Shown: positions 20,780-30,124, counted from the first letter of the stretch. The stretch: 64,000 nt of DNA from an uncultured Ferrimonas sp. (GCF_947489035.1 NZ_CANLCI010000018.1:20921-84920); one strand, 5' to 3'. A program made the numbers and translations. The notes: generated by a model from the letters alone, not told the origin.

Positions 20780-23110
20780 TTATAACAAGAAGGCGTAGCT
20801 GAGTTTGGCAAACAAGGTGCGGCTGTCTTGCTCTAAGCGGCTGTAATCATCGTTGTTAAAGCGGCCATCACCGTAACCTAAGTAGAACACCGTCAGGGGG
20901 TTAACCTTGTAGCCATACAGGAGTTCGCTCGACAGCGAGGCGCTGCTGTTATCCACTTCGGCGTAACGGTATTGCGCGGGATCGCGGTCGATGTCGGTGT
21001 AGATGGCGGTAAAGCGCACAAAACTGCGTAGCGAGAACTGCCAATTGAGGCGCAAATCGCTTAAGTTCGCCGTGAATAGGGGGCTACCATCCACTTCCAG
21101 TTCTCGCCAAGTGTGGCGAAAGTGGGTATCAATGCCGCGGGTGGGCTTCCAGTTGATCCAGCCGTTGATGTGTTTCATGTCGGCCAGCTGGTTATTGGCA
21201 AAATCGATCTGATCGCCGGCGCGCAGGTTGAGGCCAAATTTCAGATCCGCATAGGGGCGCACTTCGCCGTACACGCCGTACCAGTTCTCATCAAATAACG
21301 GCGCATTGTTGCTGATCGCTAAGCTGCTGCCATCATTACGGCGGCCAGCGCGTTCACGGGCACCGCCATAAATCTCAAGATACATCTCGTTGCGGCCATC
21401 CAACTCCACCCGAGCTTCGATCTCTTGTTCCAGTTTTTCGCCATCGATGTTTTCGCTGCGATCAATGTCACCGGACAGCTCGACCTGATAGAAAAAGTGA
21501 TCTTGTGGGAACCAAGTGCGCCCAGCCCCCAGCACTGCTTTGCTGAAATCGACCCGATCAACGAAGCCTAAATCGGCGCGAAAATCTGGGCTGATCCGCT
21601 GGTAGTCGGCCCACATCTCATAGTGGCGGCTGTCGTAGAAATAATTCAGTTTGACTAAGGTACCGCTGAAGTTGCCTTGCTGATCTGCGCGTAAGGTTTG
21701 CTCGTTAAAGTCGCAATCGCCAAATTCACACTGTTGCTGCGGCGCTTGGCTGCAATCGTCGCCATGACAAAATTGCTGCAGTAGCTGTTGCGGGTATTCG
21801 GTGTCGGAACCCACCACGCTGGCGCGCAGGCGATGGTGATCGTCAAGCTGCCACTGGCCATCAAGCCCAACCACGGTGTTGTGATAATCGTCGGCTTGGC
21901 GGTGGGTTAAGGTGGTGCCAAGGCTGATGCCACTGTTGCCATCATAGAGGTAGCGTGCCGCCACGTTTTGGCTGCTTTCGCCCAGTTCGGTGATGTCTGA
22001 AGAGAGGTTGCCGGGCATTAAGAAGTTGGTTTGGGCATCTTGGGTGTGCAGCAGGCCAAACAGATGTTGGCCGCGTTGGCCGGTGATCTTGGTGCCAAAG
22101 TCTGGTTCTGCCAAATTGCGGGTGTTAACCAGATTGATGCGGGATTCAAAGAAGTCGGCATTATCGAGGTAAAAAGGCCGCTTTTCTGGAAAGAACAGCG
22201 CAAAGGTGGTGTTGACATCAAGCTGACCCACATCGGCTTCCACTTGGGAAAAATCGGGGTTGATGGTGGCGTTCAGCAAGGTATCTGGGGTGATCCCCCA
22301 ACGCAGATCGACACTGGGTTCGATCTCATCTTGTTTATCCCACGCTTGCTCTGGGCTGTTGCGTTTTTCGCTGCGTACCGCGGTGATCCCCGGCACTACT
22401 TGCAACTGCTGTCCTGGGGTTGCTCCGGCCAAGCCTGAGGCGCGGCCCATTTGGCATAAGCGGCAACTGATGTTGCGATCAACCGCCGTGGCCGCTAAGC
22501 GGTATCGGTGTTCGCGGGGGTAGTAGCGCACCAATTCAACCCCCCAGTGCTGCAGTTCCTTGCCGTCATCGAAGGTAAACAAACGCAGTGGCAGTGCCAT
22601 CTCAACGCTGTAACCATCGGCGTTGATCTGGCCTTGGCTATACCAGATCCCATCCCATGCATCGGATTCATTGCCGGTCAGTTCATTCTCGGTGCTGTCG
22701 TTTTGCACCCCATAAGGGTTAGTGAAAAACTGATACGCCAAGCGGCCTTGATCGAAGGTTTCTAACTTGATACCAACCAAGTCGTCATTCCAGACCTTAT
22801 CGCGCCCAGCTAAGTGGGCGCGAATGGCGGCGGGGTTGGGATCCTGCGCCTGAAATGACACATACAGGGTATCGGCGCTGGCCAAGAGTCGGGCCGTTGT
22901 GGCTACCGGTGCGGCGGTATTTTCGCCGGGGTTGGTTTGCAGCGGCAATGCAACCGATTGCGCTTGTTGCCAAATGGGATCGCTTAAATCCCCATCTAAG
23001 AGAGGGGCTTCGCTGGCATCAATGGCGCTGATGTTGATCTGTAATCGGGGCTCTGCGGCGATAACCGCGGTGGACAGTAGGGCAAAGGGCAGCCAGAACA
23101 AATTTCGCAT
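20780..23110 (-). CDS. DUF5916 outer-membrane protein with CBM9-like N-terminal domain
   Basis: This 776-residue protein has a signal peptide ending 'VIAA-EP'. Next comes a carbohydrate-binding-family-9-like domain (about 25-230; 'PLLDGDLSDPIWQQA', 'LYVSFQAQDPNP'), then the DUF5916 region with 'NPDFSQVEADVGQLDVN' and 'FFPEKRPFYLDN', and repeated amphipathic strands to the end, consistent with a barrel. It also carries a CxxC ('SCRLCQMG') and a cysteine-rich insertion near residues 460-490. An in-frame ATG 10 codons upstream has an AGG at similar distance and cannot be excluded. No substrate is known for this family. Confidence 0.8.
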   Translation of the reverse strand: MRNLFWLPFALLSTAVIAAEPRLQINISAIDASEAPLLDGDLSDPIWQQAQSVALPLQTNPGENTAAPVATTARLLASADTLYVSFQAQDPNPAAIRAHLAGRDKVWNDDLVGIKLETFDQGRLAYQFFTNPYGVQNDSTENELTGNESDAWDGIWYSQGQINADGYSVEMALPLRLFTFDDGKELQHWGVELVRYYPREHRYRLAATAVDRNISCRLCQMGRASGLAGATPGQQLQVVPGITAVRSEKRNSPEQAWDKQDEIEPSVDLRWGITPDTLLNATINPDFSQVEADVGQLDVNTTFALFFPEKRPFYLDNADFFESRINLVNTRNLAEPDFGTKITGQRGQHLFGLLHTQDAQTNFLMPGNLSSDITELGESSQNVAARYLYDGNSGISLGTTLTHRQADDYHNTVVGLDGQWQLDDHHRLRASVVGSDTEYPQQLLQQFCHGDDCSQAPQQQCEFGDCDFNEQTLRADQQGNFSGTLVKLNYFYDSRHYEMWADYQRISPDFRADLGFVDRVDFSKAVLGAGRTWFPQDHFFYQVELSGDIDRSENIDGEKLEQEIEARVELDGRNEMYLEIYGGARERAGRRNDGSSLAISNNAPLFDENWYGVYGEVRPYADLKFGLNLRAGDQIDFANNQLADMKHINGWINWKPTRGIDTHFRHTWRELEVDGSPLFTANLSDLRLNWQFSLRSFVRFTAIYTDIDRDPAQYRYAEVDNSSASLSSELLYGYKVNPLTVFYLGYGDGRFNNDDYSRLEQDSRTLFAKLSYAFLL

Positions 23111-23340
23111 CGAGTGAACTCTAATTATTTTGATGCCCATATTTTGCCTAAGTGGTGTGAAATCCCAATCGCTTGATGTTGCTAATTTGTTAGTGTTTGT
23201 GTCTGGATTAGTAATTGTTTTTACTTGCGCTTTCGGAACTAATCCGCCGTATCCTCTCTGCCGTTTTGGCGTAATCAGCGTATACTTGCGCCATCTTAAT
23301 TGGCGTCGGCCAACTTACCTGTGTGATTTAAGGAGCCCCA

Positions 23341-24828
23341 GTGGGCCAAGCGGTATTTACTCGTGGTAGCACTCTACGCCACATCTTAGTGATGACCAGC
23401 ACCAGCAGCATCGGCTTAATGACCATGTTTGCGGTGGATTTAGCAGACATGTATTTCTTAAGTTTGCTGGGTGAACAAGAGTTGGCCGCCGCCATCGGTT
23501 TCGCTGGCACCTTGCTGTTTTTGCTTACCGCCATCAGCATCGGTTTGAATATCGCTATGGGGGCAATGGTGTCGCGGGCTGAAGGCGCGCACAATCGCGC
23601 AGGTGCCCGCCGTTATTGCACCAATGTGTTGCTGCTCAGTGGCATCATCAGCGCGGTGTTAACGGTGCCACTGTGGATCACCTTGCCGGATCTGCTGAGC
23701 TTTTTAGGCGCCACGGGCTTAACCCACGAATACGCCGTGGCCTATGGGCGAATATTGCTGCCCAGCACCATGTTTTTAACCGTGGGCATGGTCGGTGCGT
23801 CGGCGCTGCGAGCGGTTGGCGCGGCCAAGTTATCGATGTACGCCACCATGATTGGCGGGGCGGTTAATGCCATTTTGGATCCCCTTTTCATCTTTACTTT
23901 TGGTTGGGGCTTAGAAGGGGCGGCATGGGCATCGGTGATTGCGCGTTTAGCCATTGTGTTGATGGCGCTGATCCCACTGCACCGGAAGTACAACTTGATG
24001 GCGCCGCCGTCGCTCAATCACTTTTTGGCTGACTTTAAGCCGGTGATGGTGATTGCGTTACCGGCGATGCTGACCAACCTAGCGACCCCGATCGGCAGCA
24101 GTTACGTGCTTAAATCGATGGCGGAATTTGGTGATTCTGCGGTGGCCGGTACCGCCATTATTGGCCGCTTAGCGCCAGTGGCGTTCGGTTTTGTGTTTGC
24201 GCTATCGGGCGCCATTGGGCCGATCATTGGCCAGAACGCGGGCCAGCACCTTTATGGGCGTGTGCGCGAAGCGATCCGCAACGCCTTGTTGGTAAATCTG
24301 GTTTACGTGTGCTGCGTGTGGTTGCTGCTGGCGCTCTGCGCGGACTACGTGATCAATGCGTTTGATGCCAGTGGGGATGCGGCCGAGTTGCTGTACTTCT
24401 ACCTGCATTGGTTGATTGGTGGCTTTGTGTTTGCGGGTACGCTGTTTATTACCAATGCGTGTTTTAACAACCTGAATCGCGCCCACATCGCCACTCTGTT
24501 TAACTTTGCCCGTGCCTTTTTAGGCACGGTGCCCGCGGTGTTTATTCTGGCGCCGATCTTTGGTGCTAAAGGGGTGCTTGCGGGGGAAACCATTGGCGTT
24601 GTGATCTGGTCGCTTCTGGCGGTGTGGTTGGTTAACCGTACGGTGAATGTGATCCAAGCGGGAATAGAGCTGCCGAAAACGGAGGTCGAGGAGCTATTCG
24701 AGCCGCTAAAAGAGGATGAAACCTGTCAATGGGCGTACAGCTCTGGTCAAGCGCAGTTAAATCAGCAATGCCACTCGCATATCGACAGCGACGAACGCGG
24801 CGACACCCCCGAAAAGCCAATCCGATAA
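23341..24828 (+). CDS. MATE-family efflux transporter
   Basis: This 495-residue membrane protein has about twelve hydrophobic segments in two repeats, as in multidrug and toxin extrusion proteins that export cations by Na+ or H+ antiport. Typical features include 'VDLADMYFLSLLG' in the first helix pair and 'PIGSSYVLKSM' in the second half. The start is GTG, well placed after AAGGAG. The last 45 residues are a hydrophilic tail. It diverges from the DUF5916 gene over about 230 bp and converges on the dioxygenase-like gene. Substrate unknown. Confidence 0.88.
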   Translation: MGQAVFTRGSTLRHILVMTSTSSIGLMTMFAVDLADMYFLSLLGEQELAAAIGFAGTLLFLLTAISIGLNIAMGAMVSRAEGAHNRAGARRYCTNVLLLSGIISAVLTVPLWITLPDLLSFLGATGLTHEYAVAYGRILLPSTMFLTVGMVGASALRAVGAAKLSMYATMIGGAVNAILDPLFIFTFGWGLEGAAWASVIARLAIVLMALIPLHRKYNLMAPPSLNHFLADFKPVMVIALPAMLTNLATPIGSSYVLKSMAEFGDSAVAGTAIIGRLAPVAFGFVFALSGAIGPIIGQNAGQHLYGRVREAIRNALLVNLVYVCCVWLLLALCADYVINAFDASGDAAELLYFYLHWLIGGFVFAGTLFITNACFNNLNRAHIATLFNFARAFLGTVPAVFILAPIFGAKGVLAGETIGVVIWSLLAVWLVNRTVNVIQAGIELPKTEVEELFEPLKEDETCQWAYSSGQAQLNQQCHSHIDSDERGDTPEKPIR

Positions 24829-24834
24829 ACCCTC

Positions 24835-24862
24835 TGGCCACGCTGTTTTTACAGCGTGGCCA
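24835..24862. terminator. Hairpin between convergent MATE and dioxygenase-like genes
   Basis: A perfect 12-bp stem (24835-24846 with 24851-24862) closed by TTTT fills the 40-bp gap between two converging genes. There is no following T-run, so termination could be hairpin-plus-Rho or weak. Confidence 0.55.
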
Positions 24863-24868
24863 CGGTGC

Positions 24869-26128
24869 TCAGCGTTGCTGCCACTCCAACCACATCTTCG
24901 ATTTAAACGCTAAAAATCCCATGTCGGAATCGGGACTAAAGCGCGCGATTTTGCCGTCGTCATCCAAATAATCAAAGTACTCATAATGACGTAGGTTGTC
25001 TGCTTGGTACTGATAGCACTGGATGGTGATGCAAGCGCGTTCTTGGCTTAGATTGCGGAGCTGGTGGGTTTGGTTTAAGCCAGCGGAGATCCAAGTGATG
25101 TCGTCACGGCGGAAGCTTTGGCTGGCAAACGGCTGCTGGTGATGGGCAGAGAGCATGGCAAACAGGCTGACGTTGATCTCGCCATCCAAAACGCGAATGA
25201 TGGCGTCCGCGTTGGCGTGATTGTGGATCGGCGAATAGCTTTGGCAAGGCCAGATCTCCATAACGTAGGGGATCCCTGGGGATTCCCCTTGGTTCTGACC
25301 AAGGGTGATCCGCAGATAATTCTCGTTTTTATCCTGATGATCTGACAGCTGGTGTTTACGGGCCAATTGCTGATAGCACCAGCCGTTGGGGTTGTTGATT
25401 GAAGCGTTGATGGCATCGGCAAAATCCGGGAAATCTTCGGTGTTTAAGGTGAAATCGCGACCGCTGATGTTGGCGTACAGCTGCTGACAGGCGGTACTGA
25501 GGTTTTTCGCGACGGTTTTGCTGGCACAAGCAACGTCGACCATCCGTAGCTGGTTGATGGGCGAGACCAACAGTGGCGGCTTGATGGTGACGGGATCGGT
25601 CCATTGGCGGGTGATCGCCACCGGATCCGAGGAGGAGATCTCCACCTGAGTGATCTGATGCAGCCAGGAAGGTTGGTCGTTTTCGCGTGGCGCCAGATAG
25701 GTTTCCGCCGCGCCTTGCCCGTAACTGAGTAAGCCCGTTTCGGCGCGCATTTCGCCTTTACCGTAACGAAATTGCTGGTTCAAACTGTCGATGCTGATCC
25801 AATAGGCGCAGTTGGGATCCGCATCAATCCCGCTGCTGATCTCGACGAGTGGCTGCCAGTGGCGATAATGTTTGCCAAAATCGCTCTCTACCTGCCGTGC
25901 GTATAACGTGGTTTTCTGAGCACTGACCGTCAGTTTCAGCCCTTTATCGCCGTCGTTACTGCCACAATAAAACGTCAATTGTTGCTGCGCTTTACTTGGC
26001 TGAATCGCCGCGACACTGAGTGCGCCTTGGCCGCTAACGGCCAGTGTGGCCACCACTGCGGTTGCAGCATTGGCTGTCGCTTGCGTTGCCATCTTGGCCT
26101 GATCGGGCGTTTTGGTTGCCGTTTCCAT
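24869..26128 (-). CDS. Two-part protein ending in a cysteine-dioxygenase-like cupin
   Basis: This 419-residue protein follows AGGAG. Residues about 200-385 look like cysteine dioxygenase: a helical lead-in ('FADAINASINNPNGW'), then 'YSPIHNHANADAIIRVLDG' giving His302 and His304, and 'NQTHQLRN' giving His355, the three iron ligands of thiol dioxygenases. Tyr372 or Tyr374 in 'CYQYQAD' could be the catalytic Tyr. The Cys of the mammalian Cys-Tyr crosslink is replaced. Residues about 45-195 form an extra domain I do not recognise, with 'YWISIDSLNQQFRYGKGEMR'. The first 45 residues are Ala/Thr-rich with no clear signal peptide. It is last of four genes, 19 bp after the second haem protein. Confidence 0.7.
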   Translation of the reverse strand: METATKTPDQAKMATQATANAATAVVATLAVSGQGALSVAAIQPSKAQQQLTFYCGSNDGDKGLKLTVSAQKTTLYARQVESDFGKHYRHWQPLVEISSGIDADPNCAYWISIDSLNQQFRYGKGEMRAETGLLSYGQGAAETYLAPRENDQPSWLHQITQVEISSSDPVAITRQWTDPVTIKPPLLVSPINQLRMVDVACASKTVAKNLSTACQQLYANISGRDFTLNTEDFPDFADAINASINNPNGWCYQQLARKHQLSDHQDKNENYLRITLGQNQGESPGIPYVMEIWPCQSYSPIHNHANADAIIRVLDGEINVSLFAMLSAHHQQPFASQSFRRDDITWISAGLNQTHQLRNLSQERACITIQCYQYQADNLRHYEYFDYLDDDGKIARFSPDSDMGFLAFKSKMWLEWQQR

Positions 26129-26147
26129 AGAACTCTCCTTGTTACTG

Positions 26148-27560
26148 TTATTTGACGTTGGGCTGTTGGAATGCCCGAGTGGCTAAGATCCAGCTGAAAT
26201 CAGCGCCAGCGCGTTGGGCGCCTTGGTGGCAATTCATGCAGCTGTCGTACTGGTGGTAGGTTTCCATGGTGATGTTGGCGAGCTGACACTCAGGAAAAGG
26301 CATGCCGCCCGCTTGCACGCTGGTGCCATCTTCACAGCCAAAGTCGTCGTCGCTGGGGGTTTTCGCTGAAGCCGACGGTAACTGCGGCCATTGGCTGCCA
26401 ATCAATTGATAGTGTTGCCACACGGTGCCAGCTAAGGCTTGGCGGTACTGCTGGTTTAAGCCGGTGGTGGAGTAATCCGGCTGGCCAGCAGCGGGTTTGG
26501 GGGTATCGGGGATCTGGCTTAAGCGCACCACATTGATGGGCTCTGGGTTGAAATCATTGGCGTCGGGCACACGGCTAGATCCTGGGTGAGCGGCAGGGTT
26601 GGCGCGGCGTACCGACGCTTGCCGTTGATACAGGGTGGGATCGTAATAGGAGGGTTGCATCTGTGCCGGCGTGGTTGGATCCTCGCCTAAGTTGTCTACC
26701 TGCTCAAAGGTGGCCCACACCCACTGGGGGAAATCCGGTGTTTTCTGGGCAATGTGGAAGCCAACCAAACCCACCTTAGTTTGCTCGCAATCGCAGCGGA
26801 TCATCTGATTGGCTTGATCGCTGCAGCTTCCGGGAACCGAGACAACGGCGTTATCTAGGCTGAAAAAGCGCGAATGAAATTGAGATGGCACCCGGCGTAA
26901 ATCACGCCACGCGGCTTTCACTTCAATCACCCCAACCTGATCAACGCCATTGCCTGCGGGCAAGGTGATCCCATCACTGGGCCACTGCGCTTGGTTGTAA
27001 TAGCCCTGGTTGCGGATAAAGTCATATTCGACCTGATTCATGCGCACTTCGTAACGGGTAAATAAGCCGGTTTGATCGGGCAGCGGGCCGCCGAAGGCTT
27101 GATCCAACTCGTCAGCAACGGTGGTAAATTTTGAACCGGAAATTAACGCCCGCTTACCGGCAAATTCGCTGTTTTTGCAGACGGCGGTATTGGGGCGTTC
27201 CTCCCATTTAGGCGGCTTACTGCCATCTTGCGGAAACAGCTCAAACGCGGATTTCCAGCCAAGCCAAACCGGCTGCATCTGCTCATCGTATTGGCCAAAC
27301 ACCTTAGGATCCGAGGGGCGAAAAGGCACCCCATGGCTGCCCACTTTGGACGGCCACATCAGGGCAATGAAGTTTTGCCAATTGAAGTGATCAAAGTAGG
27401 GGCGTTTTGCGACCCCAGACAACGCAAACGGCTGCGCTGGCACTTCGGCAAGGGGCGTACCGCTGATCTTCGGCGTTAACGCACGATAGAGTGGATCCGG
27501 CTCGGCACTGGCGGTGGCAACAACGCTGGCAGAGACAAGCAAAGCAGAAAGTGTACGCAT
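26148..27560 (-). CDS. Exported protein with a single c-type haem motif (CMNCH)
   Basis: This 470-residue protein has a signal peptide ('MRTLSALLVSASVVATASA-EP') and one CxxCH motif at 441-445, near the C-terminus. Between them is a large domain I cannot name, containing 'VGVIEVKAAWRDL' (about 209-221) and 'FPQWVWATFEQVDN' (277-290). Six further cysteines (128, 246, 256, 258, 409, 425) may form disulfides. Its ATG follows directly on the stop of the preceding gene, with a GAGGAT ribosome site inside that gene, so the two are probably coupled. Periplasmic location and haem attachment are inferred; the function is unknown. Confidence 0.7.
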   Translation of the reverse strand: MRTLSALLVSASVVATASAEPDPLYRALTPKISGTPLAEVPAQPFALSGVAKRPYFDHFNWQNFIALMWPSKVGSHGVPFRPSDPKVFGQYDEQMQPVWLGWKSAFELFPQDGSKPPKWEERPNTAVCKNSEFAGKRALISGSKFTTVADELDQAFGGPLPDQTGLFTRYEVRMNQVEYDFIRNQGYYNQAQWPSDGITLPAGNGVDQVGVIEVKAAWRDLRRVPSQFHSRFFSLDNAVVSVPGSCSDQANQMIRCDCEQTKVGLVGFHIAQKTPDFPQWVWATFEQVDNLGEDPTTPAQMQPSYYDPTLYQRQASVRRANPAAHPGSSRVPDANDFNPEPINVVRLSQIPDTPKPAAGQPDYSTTGLNQQYRQALAGTVWQHYQLIGSQWPQLPSASAKTPSDDDFGCEDGTSVQAGGMPFPECQLANITMETYHQYDSCMNCHQGAQRAGADFSWILATRAFQQPNVK

Positions 27561-28931
27561 CTATTTATCCTCACACTGAGCCGGTTGCCCAGCTTGTTCA
27601 AATAGGTTCCATTGCTGCAGGGCAATCTGCATCTGCAAAGAGGTGTCTAAATTCATTAAATTGGGGTAGTTTCCGCCGCTGTAGTCTTGCGGAAATTGAG
27701 TGGTTTGGAAGTAATTAACGTTGTCTTGGCTGAACTGAGTACAGAGCCCATCAAAGCCGAAAATGGGTGGGCTGTAGCTCCCAATTTCAAAGGTGGCGCC
27801 CGCTTGATTGGCGTAGGCACCACCATGGCAGGAAAGGCATGAGCTTTGTTTGTTATCCACCGGGCCAGCCAAGCGGCCATTGCAGCCAAAGTGCTCGAAC
27901 GCGCGTATTTGGGTATTCAGCACACTTTGTTGAACGGGCAGGGAGGCTGCTTGTGGCACGGCCGGGAAGGTCCAAGGATCCATCCCCCATTGCAACCCAA
28001 CCGGCTGTAGGTTGTCCCAAACCGTGGCGCCGTTGCGGTTGATGTAAGCAAAGGTGCCGTAAACCCAGCGGGTCGGTGAGCGTTTATCCACCACCGCCAC
28101 ATCAACCTGCACTAAATGCACATCCTGCACTTGGCGCTGACATAAATACTGCTTGTCTTGTTGTCGATGGCGATTGGCTTGCCACTTGGGGCTGCCTTGC
28201 AAGTAGGCCACTTGGCTTGGTGGTACGGTTGAAAACAGAAATTTCACCACCACGGTGCCTTCGGCAAAGGGCATGCCCTTGGTGGTGGTGATGCCATTTT
28301 GTTGGCTGATCACCGGCAACCCCGCGGGATCCCAACCTTGACCAATGGTGTAAGCGCCAATGTCGTTGTACATGCCCACAGCCCAGGTTTCATAACCGGC
28401 GCTGCTGTCTGGTAAGGAGTGCAGCCCTTGCCATGGTTTGCCAAAAAAATCCCCTAAACTGGCGGTGCGTTCATTGGTTAGCCCATGCACAAACTCTCTG
28501 CCGGTGCGTTGATCAAAGGCCATCCACGGAATATGAAACCAGCGATCTTCACCATCGATGTTGGTTTGGAAACCGTCGTTGTTATTGAGATCGGCCGATT
28601 GCCCCCGTTTGACGTAATCCAAAATCGCCATGATGTACTGCTGGTAACGTTGTTCTTGCTCCCAGCTGGGCGATTCGGGCTGGTCAAAATTGACGCCCAT
28701 GGGGATGGCAATGTTCAACCACGGACAGTTGGTTGCATTACAGCTTGGCTGCGTTTTCGGGTATTGATCGCTGAGGGTAAACGTTGGCCCATTCCAGTTT
28801 TTCGGCGGCGCTTGGACGGCGTCTTTCCATGCCCAATCGCCGCTGGACTGATGGGCTTTGGGCTGCGCCAAGGCGTGGCTGGTTACTAGGACTAAGGCGA
28901 GGCTGAGTCCCATCGTTGGCAGATTTTTCAT
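27561..28931 (-). CDS. Exported protein with a single c-type haem motif (CLSCH)
   Basis: This 456-residue protein has a signal peptide ending 'SHALA-QP' and one CxxCH at 365-369 ('SSCLSCHGGAY'). The middle holds 'GTVVVKFLF' (about 225-233) and 'TRWVYGTFAYINRNG' (287-301), which parallel segments of the next gene's product, so the two seem distantly related. The ATG at 28931 is preferred: an ATG three codons upstream touches the AGGGA site, leaving no room for initiation. It lies 24 bp after the nucleoside-hydrolase-like gene. Likely a periplasmic monohaem protein; partners and reaction unknown. Confidence 0.7.
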   Translation of the reverse strand: MKNLPTMGLSLALVLVTSHALAQPKAHQSSGDWAWKDAVQAPPKNWNGPTFTLSDQYPKTQPSCNATNCPWLNIAIPMGVNFDQPESPSWEQEQRYQQYIMAILDYVKRGQSADLNNNDGFQTNIDGEDRWFHIPWMAFDQRTGREFVHGLTNERTASLGDFFGKPWQGLHSLPDSSAGYETWAVGMYNDIGAYTIGQGWDPAGLPVISQQNGITTTKGMPFAEGTVVVKFLFSTVPPSQVAYLQGSPKWQANRHRQQDKQYLCQRQVQDVHLVQVDVAVVDKRSPTRWVYGTFAYINRNGATVWDNLQPVGLQWGMDPWTFPAVPQAASLPVQQSVLNTQIRAFEHFGCNGRLAGPVDNKQSSCLSCHGGAYANQAGATFEIGSYSPPIFGFDGLCTQFSQDNVNYFQTTQFPQDYSGGNYPNLMNLDTSLQMQIALQQWNLFEQAGQPAQCEDK

Positions 28932-28955
28932 CAGTAGCATTCCCTGCGTGAGTGA

Positions 28956-29972
28956 TTAAAGCGCAATGATGTGAAGGTATTGACTGAGGGTGTCGGCTTT
29001 GTTGGCGGTTAAGGCCACTTGGATCGGCGAACCATGTTGGTCGTCCACCAGCACCATGCCCGAGCGATCGTCTTCTTCGTTTAGCTGCTGTTCGATACGC
29101 AGGTTGAAGGTTTGAGTTTGGATCAAGTTCGGTTCGGCAATAACGCTGGCGGCGAGGGGATCCCAGAAATCGAGGTAGTTGTCGATCCCGGGCCGAATGG
29201 TGCTGCTGTGAAGGATCTGCACTAAGAAACGGGCAGCGTCGTTATTGATCTCGGCCAGCTGATTAACGAAGGCCCAGTCGATGGGCACATCAGCGGTGGC
29301 ATTAAGGGCGACTAAGGTGATGGGCAAGCCACTTTGAATGATCTCTTGCGCGCCGAGGGGATCCACAAAAATATTCCACTCCGCCACGGTGTTGCTGTAG
29401 TAGGGGTTGGGCTCCATGGTGGCTTGAATATTGCCGGGTGCACCGGGTTGAACAAATTCGGCGGTCAGGTTGCCGCCCATCATCACGATTTTACTCACGT
29501 GTTGGTTGATCGCTTGTTGTAAGTGGGGCTGGGCCTTTGCGTGTTGCAGTAAAGTGCCCCAAGTGGTGCCACCGCCAATGCACAGCACCGTCAGTGGACT
29601 GGTGCGCTGCAGCAGCAATTCAGTTAAAAACCGTTGGGCATCGGCCACCGTGGCGACGGTGTTTTGTTGGGGAAACGCCGCACCGTAGTGGCGATCGGCC
29701 GCTTGTCGGTCTGCCCCAGGGAAAGTATTGCTGTATCGCAGCGGTGCATTGCTGCCAGCCGCCACTGGAATGTTGCGGTCGCTTGGCACTCCGGTTAAAC
29801 ACAGCATATTACTGATGTTGCGGACACCTTGGCTTAGGTGGACGTCGCCAGTGCCGGTAACGGTAATGCCCACCACCTCAATGCGTGGGTGTTTCAGAAG
29901 ATATAGGATGGCCAGGTAGTCATCAAAGTCGGCATCGGTATCAATTAATACGGGTATTTTTGTCGGGGTCAT
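28956..29972 (-). CDS. Nucleoside-hydrolase-like protein
   Basis: This 338-residue protein has the inosine-uridine nucleoside hydrolase fold: an N-terminal aspartate cluster 'DTDADFDD' (11-18) that would bind calcium, 'IVMMGGNL' (162-169), 'AEWNIFVDPLGA' (197-208) and 'FWDPLAA' (269-275). In IU-type enzymes a His commonly precedes the last Asp; here it is Trp, so classical IU-type activity is doubtful. No signal peptide, so probably cytosolic. The ATG at 29972 follows AAGGAAG; an earlier in-frame ATG lacks a site. It is first in a four-gene leftward unit, divergent from a LysR-type regulator. Confidence 0.82.
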   Translation of the reverse strand: MTPTKIPVLIDTDADFDDYLAILYLLKHPRIEVVGITVTGTGDVHLSQGVRNISNMLCLTGVPSDRNIPVAAGSNAPLRYSNTFPGADRQAADRHYGAAFPQQNTVATVADAQRFLTELLLQRTSPLTVLCIGGGTTWGTLLQHAKAQPHLQQAINQHVSKIVMMGGNLTAEFVQPGAPGNIQATMEPNPYYSNTVAEWNIFVDPLGAQEIIQSGLPITLVALNATADVPIDWAFVNQLAEINNDAARFLVQILHSSTIRPGIDNYLDFWDPLAASVIAEPNLIQTQTFNLRIEQQLNEEDDRSGMVLVDDQHGSPIQVALTANKADTLSQYLHIIAL

Positions 29973-30124
29973 AGCGGCTTCCTTGCGTTCGTGACAGAGT
30001 GCGATAATCACAATGTAGAACTTGAAGGCGTTTTTTGTGGCTAAAAAAAAGCAAAAAAAATTGAGCCTTTTTGTTTAAATTTCAAATAGTAACAATGCTG
30101 TCGCTCGTCATGATTTTGACGCAA

